Shown piece after piece: positions 17,808 through 25,730 of a stretch of 64,000 nucleotides of DNA. Numbering within the stretch: position 1 is the first letter of the stretch; every line of letters starts with the position of its first letter. Where the stretch lies: contig CBFHKY010000001.1 in assembly GCA_965656525.1 (NCBI GenBank), positions 62,001-126,000 on the forward strand, written 5' to 3'. Position numbers and translations under genes: made by a program. This DNA comes from Pseudomaricurvus sp965656525 (GTDB lineage Bacteria > Pseudomonadota > Gammaproteobacteria > Pseudomonadales > Cellvibrionaceae). The notes under the pieces were generated by a model. The model had not been told where the DNA came from and did no database searches. It saw only the letters and a list, made by a program, of their open reading frames with translations.

Positions 17808-18731
17808 CTATCCGTTTATTTCACCGCAGAGTTGATTGGTGATTTGTTGTGCGGCGTTTTGCATCGCGGTTTGAAGTTCTTTCAATCCTTGCCTTTTTAA
17901 AGCGCTGCCAATCCCAATGGCTACCAGTGCATGACTGAGTTGGTCGCGTGATTTCCATACGGGGGCAGCTAAAACAGTGACACCGGAAATGTAGTTGCCA
18001 GAATCGATGGCAAAGCCATTGCGCTTGGTGTCATCAATCTGTTGTTTCCATTCATCAAATGACGGGGGATCATCCCAACGCAGGGTTTCAAAGCGAGTTG
18101 CGATCTCTTCCTCAGGGTGATTGCCAAAAGCTGCAATGCAGCGTCCGGTGGCGCTGATCAGTGCCGGGAAGCGACTGCCTATTTGGGCGCTGATTTGAAA
18201 GTTATTGCCCGCTTGCGAAGCCGCCACCACAACAATGTGATCGATTCCCACAATGTGGACACCCAGCATAGTGACATCATATGAACGGCTGATGCGGTCA
18301 AGAGCTGGTTGAGCTAGATCGGTAAACTGATTTCGTCTGAGCCAGTGTCGAGCCAATGTCAGCACACCAGCTTCCAGTGAATAGCGCTTGGTATCGGAAT
18401 CAAAATGCACAAAAGCTTCATCTACCAAGGCTCTCAATACATATAGGCATGTACTTGGTACCAAATCCAATGTTTTCGCTATGGCTTGCAAAGGCATAGG
18501 AGAATCACTTTTGCCCAAAAGTCTGAGTATGGCCGCCGCTCTGGATATCGCAGGCGCTTTGCTTTTTTTAACCGCCTTAGCCAATTTTTGTTCTTGAGTT
18601 TGAGANNNNNNNNNNNNNNNNNNNNNNNNNNNNNNNNNNNNNNNNNNNNNNNNNNNNNNNNNNNNNNNNNNNNNNNNNNNNNNNNNNNNNNNNNNNNNNN
18701 NNNNNGTTATTGAAGTGTCGTGCTCAGTCAT
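17808..18731 (-). CDS. IclR-family transcriptional regulator, interrupted by an assembly gap
   Basis: The winged HTH (AAAILRLLGKSDSPMPLQAI, then TLDLVPSTCLYVLRALVDE) and the IclR effector domain (ISATGRCIAAFG, IDSGNYISGVTVLAAPVW) are clear. A 100-base N run falls in the first 45 codons, so the N-terminus, start codon and true length are uncertain. The gap size is probably a placeholder. The gene is divergent from the TauD-type dioxygenase at 19078 and convergent with the methyltransferase gene. Confidence 0.85.
   Translation of the reverse strand: MTEHDTSIXXXXXXXXXXXXXXXXXXXXXXXXXXXXXXXXXXSQTQEQKLAKAVKKSKAPAISRAAAILRLLGKSDSPMPLQAIAKTLDLVPSTCLYVLRALVDEAFVHFDSDTKRYSLEAGVLTLARHWLRRNQFTDLAQPALDRISRSYDVTMLGVHIVGIDHIVVVAASQAGNNFQISAQIGSRFPALISATGRCIAAFGNHPEEEIATRFETLRWDDPPSFDEWKQQIDDTKRNGFAIDSGNYISGVTVLAAPVWKSRDQLSHALVAIGIGSALKRQGLKELQTAMQNAAQQITNQLCGEING
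18606..18705. other. Assembly gap, 100 N
   Basis: A run of exactly 100 N inside the 5' part of the IclR gene. The exact round length suggests an unknown gap size. Confidence 0.95.
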
Positions 18732-19077
18732 AACAAAGTCTGTTTTATTATTTTTAAATGTTCGAAGCTTCAGTGTACTGATTTTGTGGCGGATGAGTAA
18801 TGCTTTTATCGAAAATTGACAGATGCTGTATCTATGTTCAAGAGCACGATTAAAGACGGCCGCTAAACATCATCGAGCGTGTTTGACTCAATCTTTATAA
18901 GGAATAATAAACTCAATTGCATATAAATATTTGTATATGCATACGCCATGCCGTGGCGATTAACGACTTATCCAGCTTTGGGTTTAGAGTAGGTGACGTT
19001 TATTTGAAGCAATTACTCGTTCTTTTAAAACACCGTTTGACGTTAGACATAACAAAGGTAGTTGAAGAGAGGAAAAT
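18732..19077. promoter_or_regulatory. Divergent IclR/TauD promoter region with inverted repeat
   Basis: This 346-bp AT-rich space holds TGCATATA (18918-18925) and TATATGCA (18934-18941), an exact 8-bp inverted repeat with an 8-bp centre. It resembles the palindrome at 7730-7743 and could be the operator of the IclR protein. No gene is seen. Confidence 0.4.
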
Positions 19078-19926
19078 ATGTTGAATGTACCGATAGAGCC
19101 AATCACACCAGAATTTGGTGTTCAGATTTTGATCTCAAATGATCAGATGCTAGACGATGGAGTACCAGAAAGGTGCCTGGAGCTGCTGAACCAATACGGT
19201 GTCATTGTGTTCCCACAAATCAACATCAGCGATGAAAGACAAGTGGCTTTTAGCGGCAGACTGGGCAAAACTAAAGAGTCCAAATTTGCCAGCGACAAAA
19301 GTAGCGCGACCGATCAGCTGGGCATTTATCCTGTTTCTTTAGACCCTAGCAAAGCTAAATTTTTGGATTATGTGATGTCCAATGAACATTGGCACATGGA
19401 TGGAACCACTTATGCCATTGCCCCTAAAGCAACGACGTTAAAGTGTGAAGAGCCCGCAAACAGTGGCGGTGATACTGAGTTTTGTAATTTGTTTCTTGCT
19501 TACCAGCAGTTGCCCGAAGAAACTCAAGCGCGCATTGCAGGTCTTCACGTGATACATAGCGCGGCGGCCGCCAATTTGCGCTATTTCAGCAAGCCAACGG
19601 TATTGGATTTGCAGCGCTGGTTAAATGATGGCCCACCCACAAAGCAGCCATTGGTTTGGCATCAGGCGGATGGTCGAAAATCCTTGGTGATAGGTTCAAC
19701 GGCTGACCATATCGTAGGGATGGATGTCGATGAGGGAAGGGCGCTGCTGCAAGAATTATTGGAGTGGTGTACGCAGCCGCAATTTACGTATCGTCATGTC
19801 TGGAAAAAAGGCGATCTGGTTATTTTTAACAACCCCGGTGTTTTGCATCGCGCTCATCGCTACACCATAGAGTCCGGTCGTTTAATGCACAGAACGACCA
19901 TTATGGGTACCGAGGCTTTTGCCTGA
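19078..19926 (+). CDS. TauD/TfdA-family Fe(II)/2-oxoglutarate dioxygenase, 282 aa
   Basis: The iron-binding HxD is in HWHMDGTTY (about residues 103-105). The distal His is in GVLHRAHRY, and the 2-oxoglutarate-binding Arg follows in SGRLMHRTTI. The length and the jelly-roll pattern are typical of enzymes that hydroxylate and so cleave sulfonates, phenoxy acids or similar compounds. GAGAGGAAAAT before the ATG is a good ribosome-binding site. A paralogue lies at 35698-36525. The IclR protein upstream probably controls it. Confidence 0.9.
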   Translation: MLNVPIEPITPEFGVQILISNDQMLDDGVPERCLELLNQYGVIVFPQINISDERQVAFSGRLGKTKESKFASDKSSATDQLGIYPVSLDPSKAKFLDYVMSNEHWHMDGTTYAIAPKATTLKCEEPANSGGDTEFCNLFLAYQQLPEETQARIAGLHVIHSAAAANLRYFSKPTVLDLQRWLNDGPPTKQPLVWHQADGRKSLVIGSTADHIVGMDVDEGRALLQELLEWCTQPQFTYRHVWKKGDLVIFNNPGVLHRAHRYTIESGRLMHRTTIMGTEAFA

Positions 19927-19960
19927 GTTTACTTTATCGATTGTAATAGAAGTTGATAAG

Positions 19961-20017
19961 TTCACCTTTCCCAATAAAGACCGTACAGGAACTAACGGCC
20001 TTGCAGGGAAAGGTGAA
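19961..20017. terminator. Hairpin between convergent TauD and ThDP genes
   Basis: TTCACCTTTCCC pairs with GGGAAAGGTGAA (12 bp), followed by AAAAAA on the plus side. The 33-nt loop contains a further CCGT/ACGG pairing. It probably serves both convergent transcripts. Confidence 0.6.
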
Positions 20018-20049
20018 AAAAAGCGGCTTAAAAGCAGCTCCGTAATGCC

Positions 20050-21777
20050 TTACTGTTGACCTTCCGCGTACCATGTGCGAAAGCGATCGTAGTTAGGGGT
20101 GTCTAAGTTTTCATTGCCACCGTGATTAATGACAGGGTCAATGGGCACGTGAATCACTGTTGGTTTACCGCTGGCAAAAGCAGCATCAATAGCTGCACCC
20201 AACTCTTCGCCTTTCTCAACGTACATGCCTTCACAACCGTGACCTTTAGCAATTTCGTCAAAGCGAACTTTAGGGCTCCAGTGAACGCCTGGCTCAGTGG
20301 TGTTGCCGTGGCCGAAAGTGCGCTTGTATACGCCAACTTCTAAGCCCCATGCGTTATCAACAGCAACAACGATGACCATTGGTAGGTTCAAGCGCTGTAC
20401 CACTTCTAATTCACCAATGTGATACAAGAAAGCGGAATCACTGGTCGTGAATAGAACAGGGCGTTTGCCACCGTCGGCGACAGAAGCACCAACGGCGTAA
20501 GGCAAGCCAGTACCCAAGCAACCAAAGTTTTGGTTCCAGATTACATCCCGTGGTTTGCTTTGTAGGTAAGTCCAAGTGAAGATTACGGTACAGCCACCAT
20601 CACGTACGTGAATGGCGTTTTCTGGCATGGCTTTAGTGGCTTCAATTACCCACTGGCCTGTGTGTACACGGCCACTTGGTGTAGTGAAATCTTGGTTAGC
20701 CAAAGCCGTAAGGCGCTCTTTGTCTTCTTTGACCCAACGAGCCATTTCTGGGTGTTCTACACGCGCGCTAGCTTTCAGCGCTTTAGACAACTGAGGCACA
20801 ACTGTTCGCAGGTCGCCGATCAAAGGTACATCGATAGGACGATTCTGGCCGATAGCCTCAGCGTCTAATTCAACGTAAACCCATTTGCGATTGGCATTAC
20901 CATCTTTCCAGTACATGCCAACACCGTAGTGTACCGGCTCACCGATTTCAGTACCGATGGCGATAACCACATCCGACTTCTCAACGATCTCGTTACCGAC
21001 TTCAGAGAACATGTAAGGGAAGGTCTTATCTTCGTAGCCTTCGATGAAGGCGCTACCACCAGAAGTCTGGATGATAGGGCAGCCCATCAGTTCAGCCAAC
21101 TCTTTTACCTTCTGACCCGCGCGGGTGCACTGGACAGCGTGGCCCACCAGCAAAACTGGGCATTCTGCGCCTTTGATCAGCTCGATAGCTTTTGCAATCA
21201 TGTCTCCATCCGCACCGGGCTCTACCAGACGATAAGAAGATGGCGGTAATGGCGCGGGTACATCCAAGTCTTCTAAGATAACGTTTGAAGGGTATTCAAT
21301 ATAAACAGGCCCAGGTGTGCCGGATTGACAAACACGCAGGGCTTGGCGAATGATCTCATCCGTTTGGTTGGCGTATTCAATACTGGCGCTCCATTTAACC
21401 GAATTCTTGAAGAGAGCTTCTTGTTGGATAAATTGAATACGCCCTCGACGAACTCGGCGCTCCGTGATTCGAGCACGCTGACCGCCAATATAAATTACCG
21501 GTGAGTTCTCAACCAGAGAATTCATCATGGAACCCGCGTTAAGAGCGATACCGGGACCGAGGGTGGAAATACACACAGCAGGGGTGCCATTCATACGTGA
21601 ATAGGCTTCGGCCATCATGCCTGCTGCCAGCTCATGGTGGGGGGTCACCACAGTCCAGCCACGCTTTTCGGCGGCGACAAACATATGAACAAAGTTAGGG
21701 TCGGGAATGCCAAAAATAGCTTTGATACCTTCGGCTTCGAAGAGCTCTAGAATACGTTCGTATACTTTAATTGTCAT
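20050..21777 (-). CDS. ThDP-dependent lyase/decarboxylase (copy 2), 575 aa
   Basis: A paralogue of the enzyme at 12328. The catalytic glutamate is E49 in TPHHELAAG. The ThDP/Mg motif is changed further, to SDSAFLY with VDNAWG about 27 residues later. The Mg-binding aspartate is kept. The frame continues upstream to 21840, but the ATG at 21777 is chosen because it aligns with the paralogue's start and GAGG lies upstream. Two copies of the TTGTCCGTACAAG-type element lie in its promoter, shared with the GntR/Rieske promoter 10 kb away. It probably cleaves a 2-hydroxy- or 2-oxo-acyl intermediate (inference). Confidence 0.85.
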   Translation of the reverse strand: MTIKVYERILELFEAEGIKAIFGIPDPNFVHMFVAAEKRGWTVVTPHHELAAGMMAEAYSRMNGTPAVCISTLGPGIALNAGSMMNSLVENSPVIYIGGQRARITERRVRRGRIQFIQQEALFKNSVKWSASIEYANQTDEIIRQALRVCQSGTPGPVYIEYPSNVILEDLDVPAPLPPSSYRLVEPGADGDMIAKAIELIKGAECPVLLVGHAVQCTRAGQKVKELAELMGCPIIQTSGGSAFIEGYEDKTFPYMFSEVGNEIVEKSDVVIAIGTEIGEPVHYGVGMYWKDGNANRKWVYVELDAEAIGQNRPIDVPLIGDLRTVVPQLSKALKASARVEHPEMARWVKEDKERLTALANQDFTTPSGRVHTGQWVIEATKAMPENAIHVRDGGCTVIFTWTYLQSKPRDVIWNQNFGCLGTGLPYAVGASVADGGKRPVLFTTSDSAFLYHIGELEVVQRLNLPMVIVVAVDNAWGLEVGVYKRTFGHGNTTEPGVHWSPKVRFDEIAKGHGCEGMYVEKGEELGAAIDAAFASGKPTVIHVPIDPVINHGGNENLDTPNYDRFRTWYAEGQQ

Positions 21778-21855
21778 GAGCGAAATAACCTCGATTCTTA
21801 TTTGTGCAGGCAGAATAGCGCCAGCATACTCGCCAAGCAATCTAAGTAAGCCCTA

Positions 21856-21869
21856 TTAGTCCGTACAAG
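21856..21869. promoter_or_regulatory. Candidate GntR operator (TTAGTCCGTACAAG) at the ThDP promoter
   Basis: One of four close matches to TTGTCCGKACA in the window. On the minus strand it lies just downstream of a TATTAT -10-like element (21874-21879), so a bound repressor would cover the transcription start. Matching elements flank the GntR gene at 32194. Confidence 0.55.
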
Positions 21870-21919
21870 CTGAATAATATGATGAGAGCTTCAGGCTCTC
21901 TGGTTTTTGTGATCTCAGT

Positions 21920-21933
21920 CTTGTCCGTACAAG
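21920..21933. promoter_or_regulatory. Candidate GntR operator (CTTGTCCGTACAAG), second copy
   Basis: Near-perfect inverted repeat: five-base arms CTTGT and ACAAG around CCGT. It lies 64 bp upstream of the first element at the same promoter, close to six helical turns. Between them is another short inverted repeat (GAGAGC-5 nt-GCTCTC, 21884-21900). Confidence 0.55.
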
Positions 21934-21999
21934 TAAGGCTTACTAGTTCTAGCTTTACACTTAAAGTTGAATACAGTGGTAGGTGTTTAACCTCACTGA

Positions 22000-22039
22000 G
22001 AGACTCCCTCAAATTGTTGTTACTTGTAGGGAGTCTCTT
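22000..22039 (-). terminator. Terminator of the MFS gene
   Basis: AGAGACTCCCT (22000-22010) pairs with AGGGAGTCTCT (22029-22039). The stem is extended outward by CACT/AGTG with a bulge. It lies 16 nt past the MFS stop codon and separates that gene from the ThDP promoter. Confidence 0.7.
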
Positions 22040-22054
22040 TAGTGCGTCAACACA

Positions 22055-23353
22055 TCAGTGAATATGAAATTGAGGGCTTGATTTGGAGCGATTCAGGCTC
22101 CACAGTGCAACAGAGCTGAGCCCCATTAAAAATGACGTCAATAGTAGAAACGGGGTATAACTACCGAAGCTATCGAAGACAAAACCGGCTGTTAATGGAC
22201 CAAATGCAGTACCCAATGAGAGCGCCATCACCAAAGCACCGTATAGCGCACCAAAATTCTTTAGTCCAAAGTGCCGGGCGGCAAGATAAGCGATCACATC
22301 AACTTCTGACCCTAGAGTTAAACCAAAAATAGCGGCCGCAATGGACTGGTTGACGTGATTGCCACCATCAATCAGTAGCAAGGTGCAGGCTATAATGGGG
22401 ATCAGAAAGGCAAAGGCCCCTACTAGGTGCCCGGGAAACTTGTCCAATAAGAAGCCTGTTCCGAGTCGGCCGATAATGGAAAAAATCCCGATCAGTGAAG
22501 CAATGCCTCCAGCTGTCTTAGGGTCTGCGCCATGGTCAGTCAGTATCGGTACGAAATGCACAACAATACCAATAGCGGTGAAAGCAAAACACCCACCCGC
22601 AACAAGTAGCTTGTAAAGTACCGGTGAGCGAAAGCCTTCCGCTAGAGTAAGGCCGGGTAATTCTTTTTCTGCCACAGTATCAACAATATCACTTGCATCA
22701 CCACCATCTGAAGCCGTCGAGTCATGATGATGCACTCTGTGTGGTGCCGTTTTATGTTCGTCTTGTTTCCCTCTAAAAAAGAAGCAAACCAAAGGAAAAA
22801 CAATCAAAATCCAGCCGCCACTCAGAATCATAAATGCCAGCCGCCAATCGAAATACTCAATCAACCATGTGCCCAACACTGGGAAGATAGTCGCACTTAC
22901 GGATGCACCAGACAGTGTGGTGGCGAGAGCAATGCCTCTTGATCGCTCAAAACGGCTGGTCACGGCACTGGTCCAAACCGTAGCTTGAACCCATAGCGTG
23001 GCAAAAGCCACGATGCACCAGAGAACAATCCAATTCAGTTTCGTCCCTGTTGCAGTACCCAACAACCCGAATGCAATTGCCATGAGCAGCACTCCGACCA
23101 GACCAATCTTTCTTGGGCCTAGCTTATCGATCAGCATTCCCATCGGAACGCAGCAAAGGGCGCTAATGAAAGACGCAATCGTAATACCAAATGATATTTG
23201 TGCTCGACTCCAGCCAAACTCGGCCTGAATGGGCTGGATAAAAGGCCCTAATGCGTACACAAAGATCACGGATGTGGCATAGCCTAAAGCAGCCACAAAT
23301 GGCAGCGGCCAGTAGGCTTGCCACTCAGCCCGACCAGATGTGAGTTGTGTCAT
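22055..23353 (-). CDS. Major facilitator superfamily transporter, 432 aa
   Basis: Twelve hydrophobic segments are recognisable, with the MFS loop motif GMLIDKLGPRKIG after helix 2 and a related FLLDKFPGHLVG in the second half. A long hydrophilic central loop with a His-rich stretch (HKTAPHRVHHHDS) separates the halves. It resembles the monocarboxylate/oxalate-formate antiporter type. It probably imports the acid substrate of the pathway or exchanges intermediates across the inner membrane. It lies in the minus-strand catabolic block. Confidence 0.88.
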   Translation of the reverse strand: MTQLTSGRAEWQAYWPLPFVAALGYATSVIFVYALGPFIQPIQAEFGWSRAQISFGITIASFISALCCVPMGMLIDKLGPRKIGLVGVLLMAIAFGLLGTATGTKLNWIVLWCIVAFATLWVQATVWTSAVTSRFERSRGIALATTLSGASVSATIFPVLGTWLIEYFDWRLAFMILSGGWILIVFPLVCFFFRGKQDEHKTAPHRVHHHDSTASDGGDASDIVDTVAEKELPGLTLAEGFRSPVLYKLLVAGGCFAFTAIGIVVHFVPILTDHGADPKTAGGIASLIGIFSIIGRLGTGFLLDKFPGHLVGAFAFLIPIIACTLLLIDGGNHVNQSIAAAIFGLTLGSEVDVIAYLAARHFGLKNFGALYGALVMALSLGTAFGPLTAGFVFDSFGSYTPFLLLTSFLMGLSSVALWSLNRSKSSPQFHIH

Positions 23354-23387
23354 TTGTTTTCCTTGAGAAAGGGTCCTGAATCGACCT

Positions 23388-23426
23388 AGCTAACCTGATT
23401 TGTTCCAAGTTAGCTTTTGTACAAAA
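23388..23426. promoter_or_regulatory. Inverted repeats upstream of the MFS gene
   Basis: AGCTAAC (23388-23394) and GTTAGCT (23409-23415) are exact complements with a 14-nt spacer. The 12-bp palindrome TTTTGTACAAAA overlaps the end (23415-23426). They lie in the 81-bp gap between the CMD-family and MFS genes. Their role is unknown; an operator or weak terminator is possible. Confidence 0.3.
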
Positions 23427-23434
23427 AAAATAGC

Positions 23435-24067
23435 TTAAGGCTGATAGTTGTTCATGCGCTCAATAATTTCTGGATCCATTGGCGGCTCGCTGGCCTCAAT
23501 CGGGATATTAAAGCTATTCATATACATGGCGGTAACTTCGTAGCAACCAATCAAGAAAATTAAATCCATGATTTGTTTGTGGCTATAACGCTCAAGCAGT
23601 TGCTCCCAAGATTGATCAGACAGGCGAGCCTCTAAAAGAAGTTCATCCACTGCGCGTACCAATACAGTATCTTCCTCTTTGAGGATTGTATTGCTAGGAC
23701 CAACCTGTATGGCTTTGATCTCGTCGTCCGTAAGTCCCACTCGACGCCCTAAAATATCGTGCATGTGGTATTCATACACAGATTTTTTCAGCCAACCAAC
23801 CCGCAAGATCATAATTTCTCGATCGCGAGGCGTTAAGGTGCTATTGGTGACAACTTGGTTATTGTATGTAAGCCAGGCTTTGGCCAGTTCTGGAAAGTGG
23901 GCCATAGTACCCAGCATATTGGTTCCACGCACGGCTTCACCTGTTTCTTCCCAACCTTTCTGTACAAATTTCAGTCCACCAGGCATTGCACCCAAAGCGT
24001 CTAAGATTTCTGCGTCCCACTCTGGGGGCAATAAGGGGAGTTGACGAGGTTCTTTATTATTTTGCAT
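23435..24067 (-). CDS. Carboxymuconolactone decarboxylase-family protein, 210 aa
   Basis: The CMD fold is indicated by TPRDREIMILRVGWLKKSVY followed by EYHMHDILGRRVGLTDDEIK. The cysteines of redox-active members are absent, so it is a non-AhpD type. The frame extends to 24154 inside the upstream crotonase gene; the ATG at 24067 is chosen because it avoids that overlap and GGAATCACA precedes it. Proteins of this kind often accompany acyl-CoA dehydrogenase/CoA-transferase clusters, but the reaction is usually unknown. Confidence 0.75.
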   Translation of the reverse strand: MQNNKEPRQLPLLPPEWDAEILDALGAMPGGLKFVQKGWEETGEAVRGTNMLGTMAHFPELAKAWLTYNNQVVTNSTLTPRDREIMILRVGWLKKSVYEYHMHDILGRRVGLTDDEIKAIQVGPSNTILKEEDTVLVRAVDELLLEARLSDQSWEQLLERYSHKQIMDLIFLIGCYEVTAMYMNSFNIPIEASEPPMDPEIIERMNNYQP

Positions 24068-24095
24068 TGTGATTCCTTTATTGAATAACGCGGGG

Positions 24096-24890
24096 TTAAT
24101 AACCCTTAAAATGTCCAGGACGACGCTCAGCTGTTGCCTTGATACCTTCGGCAAAATCTTCTGTAGATTCTAACTTTCGTTGCTCTCTGTGTTCAGTCTC
24201 TATGGCAGTTTTGACATCGGCCAATAGGTTTTTCCGTAGTGTTGCACGGGTGGAGAGCAAACCAAGCGGTGCATTTTCTGCAATCTCTTGGGCAAAAGCA
24301 ATCGCAGTAGGGAGCACATCCGCGGGGCTGCACACACGATCAACCAACCCCCAGGGCATTACGTCTTCGGTTTTAAAGCGTTTGCCGCTCAGAAACATAT
24401 AAGAAGCGTGTTGTCTTCCAATGGTTCGGGGCAGGGTGTGCGTCAGGCCAAAGCCAGGATGAAAGCCCAACTTGACGAAATTGGCCGAAAAGCGAGCCTC
24501 GGGGCTAGCCACTCGAAAATCTGCGGCAACCGCCAACCCCAGCCCGGCACCTATGGCAGCCCCCTGAACGGCAGCGACAATGGGTTTTTGACAAGCGTAA
24601 ATACGTAACGCCTGATCGTAGAATTCCCTCAGAGGATCGTCAGTGGTCGCCTCGAAACCATTTTCCGCTGCGAGGTTTGCGCCAGCGCAGAAAATTTTCT
24701 CTTTTGACGTTAACACAACGGCCCTCACAAGGTCGTTGTTATCCAAATCTTCAAGATGGTCGGCGATACTTTTAAGCAGGTTTACAGTGGCGTAGTTATA
24801 AGGTGGATTGTGAAAGGTGATCGTTGCAACATGACCACTTATTTCAGTTTCCACTTGAGTTGATACTGTTATTTCTTCAGACATGGTCAC
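24096..24890 (-). CDS. Crotonase-fold protein lacking both hydratase glutamates, 264 aa
   Basis: Typical enoyl-CoA hydratase/isomerase layout: the FCAGANLAAE oxyanion loop near residue 68 and AAIGAGLGLAVAADFRVAS. Aligned to the rat mitochondrial hydratase, the positions of Glu144 and Glu164 are Phe and Tyr (RFSANFVKLG and QHASYMFLSG). Simple hydration of an enoyl-CoA is therefore unlikely. A C-C hydrolase, isomerase or ring-opening crotonase is possible. It lies between the second crotonase and the CMD gene in the minus-strand block. Confidence 0.85.
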   Translation of the reverse strand: MTMSEEITVSTQVETEISGHVATITFHNPPYNYATVNLLKSIADHLEDLDNNDLVRAVVLTSKEKIFCAGANLAAENGFEATTDDPLREFYDQALRIYACQKPIVAAVQGAAIGAGLGLAVAADFRVASPEARFSANFVKLGFHPGFGLTHTLPRTIGRQHASYMFLSGKRFKTEDVMPWGLVDRVCSPADVLPTAIAFAQEIAENAPLGLLSTRATLRKNLLADVKTAIETEHREQRKLESTEDFAEGIKATAERRPGHFKGY

Positions 24891-24962
24891 CTAGCCTTTG
24901 AGCATATCCATCAATGATCTGATTTGTAGGCAGACAATGTCAAATTTAATACTCAACAGTCT

Positions 24963-25730
24963 CTAGCGGTTTTTCCATTCAGGAAGGCGCTTTTCAGCAA
25001 AAGCACGGGGGCCTTCTTGCGCATCTTCGCTGTTGTAACAACGCTCTGACGCATGGCGCGCCGCTTGCAGTGCCGCAGCACGACCCATTTCAGTAGAGAT
25101 CATCACGGTTTCACGGGCCGCCTTTACTGATAACGGTGCGCCTTCTAAAATTTCAGCCGCTAACTCTAGAGCCTTGTCCATTAAGGCTTCTGGCTCTGAG
25201 ATGCGGTTGACTAATCCAATTTCGTAAGCGCGTTGAGCGGTAATAGGTTTACCCGTTAATAGAATTTCCATCATGATGCGCTGAGGAATCATGTGGATGA
25301 GAGGCGATGCCCACGGTGAACTGCGACCGACTTTAACTTCGGTCACGGCAAATTTTGCGCGATCACTGGCAACACACAAATCACAAGCCTGAGCAATCAT
25401 CCACCCGCCAGCAAACGCGACACCATTGACGGCAGCGATGGTCGGTTTAGACAGTTCAACGGTATCGTAGGGTAAAGGGAACATATCGCGCGGGGGCACA
25501 GTCATGCCGGTTTCTACCATTTCTTTCAGATCGCCACCGGCACAAAAGGCTTTTTCACCCGAACCTGTGAGAATCGCGACGCGCAAGGCGCTGTCGTTTT
25601 CAAATCGTTCCCACGCTTGGCGCAATCCTTCACGCACTTCACGGCTTAAACAATTGCGCTGCTCTGGGCGATTGATGGTGATAATTGCAATGCCATCGGC
25701 GCGGGCATCAAAAAGTACGGCGTCGCTCAT
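24963..25730 (-). CDS. Enoyl-CoA hydratase (crotonase), 255 aa
   Basis: Both catalytic glutamates of the hydratase family are present, in KFAVTEVKVG and IMMEILLTG. The oxyanion-loop motif is FCAGGDLKEM. Its ATG overlaps the stop codon of the upstream CoA-transferase gene (TAATG), so the two are translationally coupled. It would hydrate an enoyl-CoA made by the acyl-CoA dehydrogenase encoded upstream in the same block. Confidence 0.88.
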   Translation of the reverse strand: MSDAVLFDARADGIAIITINRPEQRNCLSREVREGLRQAWERFENDSALRVAILTGSGEKAFCAGGDLKEMVETGMTVPPRDMFPLPYDTVELSKPTIAAVNGVAFAGGWMIAQACDLCVASDRAKFAVTEVKVGRSSPWASPLIHMIPQRIMMEILLTGKPITAQRAYEIGLVNRISEPEALMDKALELAAEILEGAPLSVKAARETVMISTEMGRAAALQAARHASERCYNSEDAQEGPRAFAEKRLPEWKNR

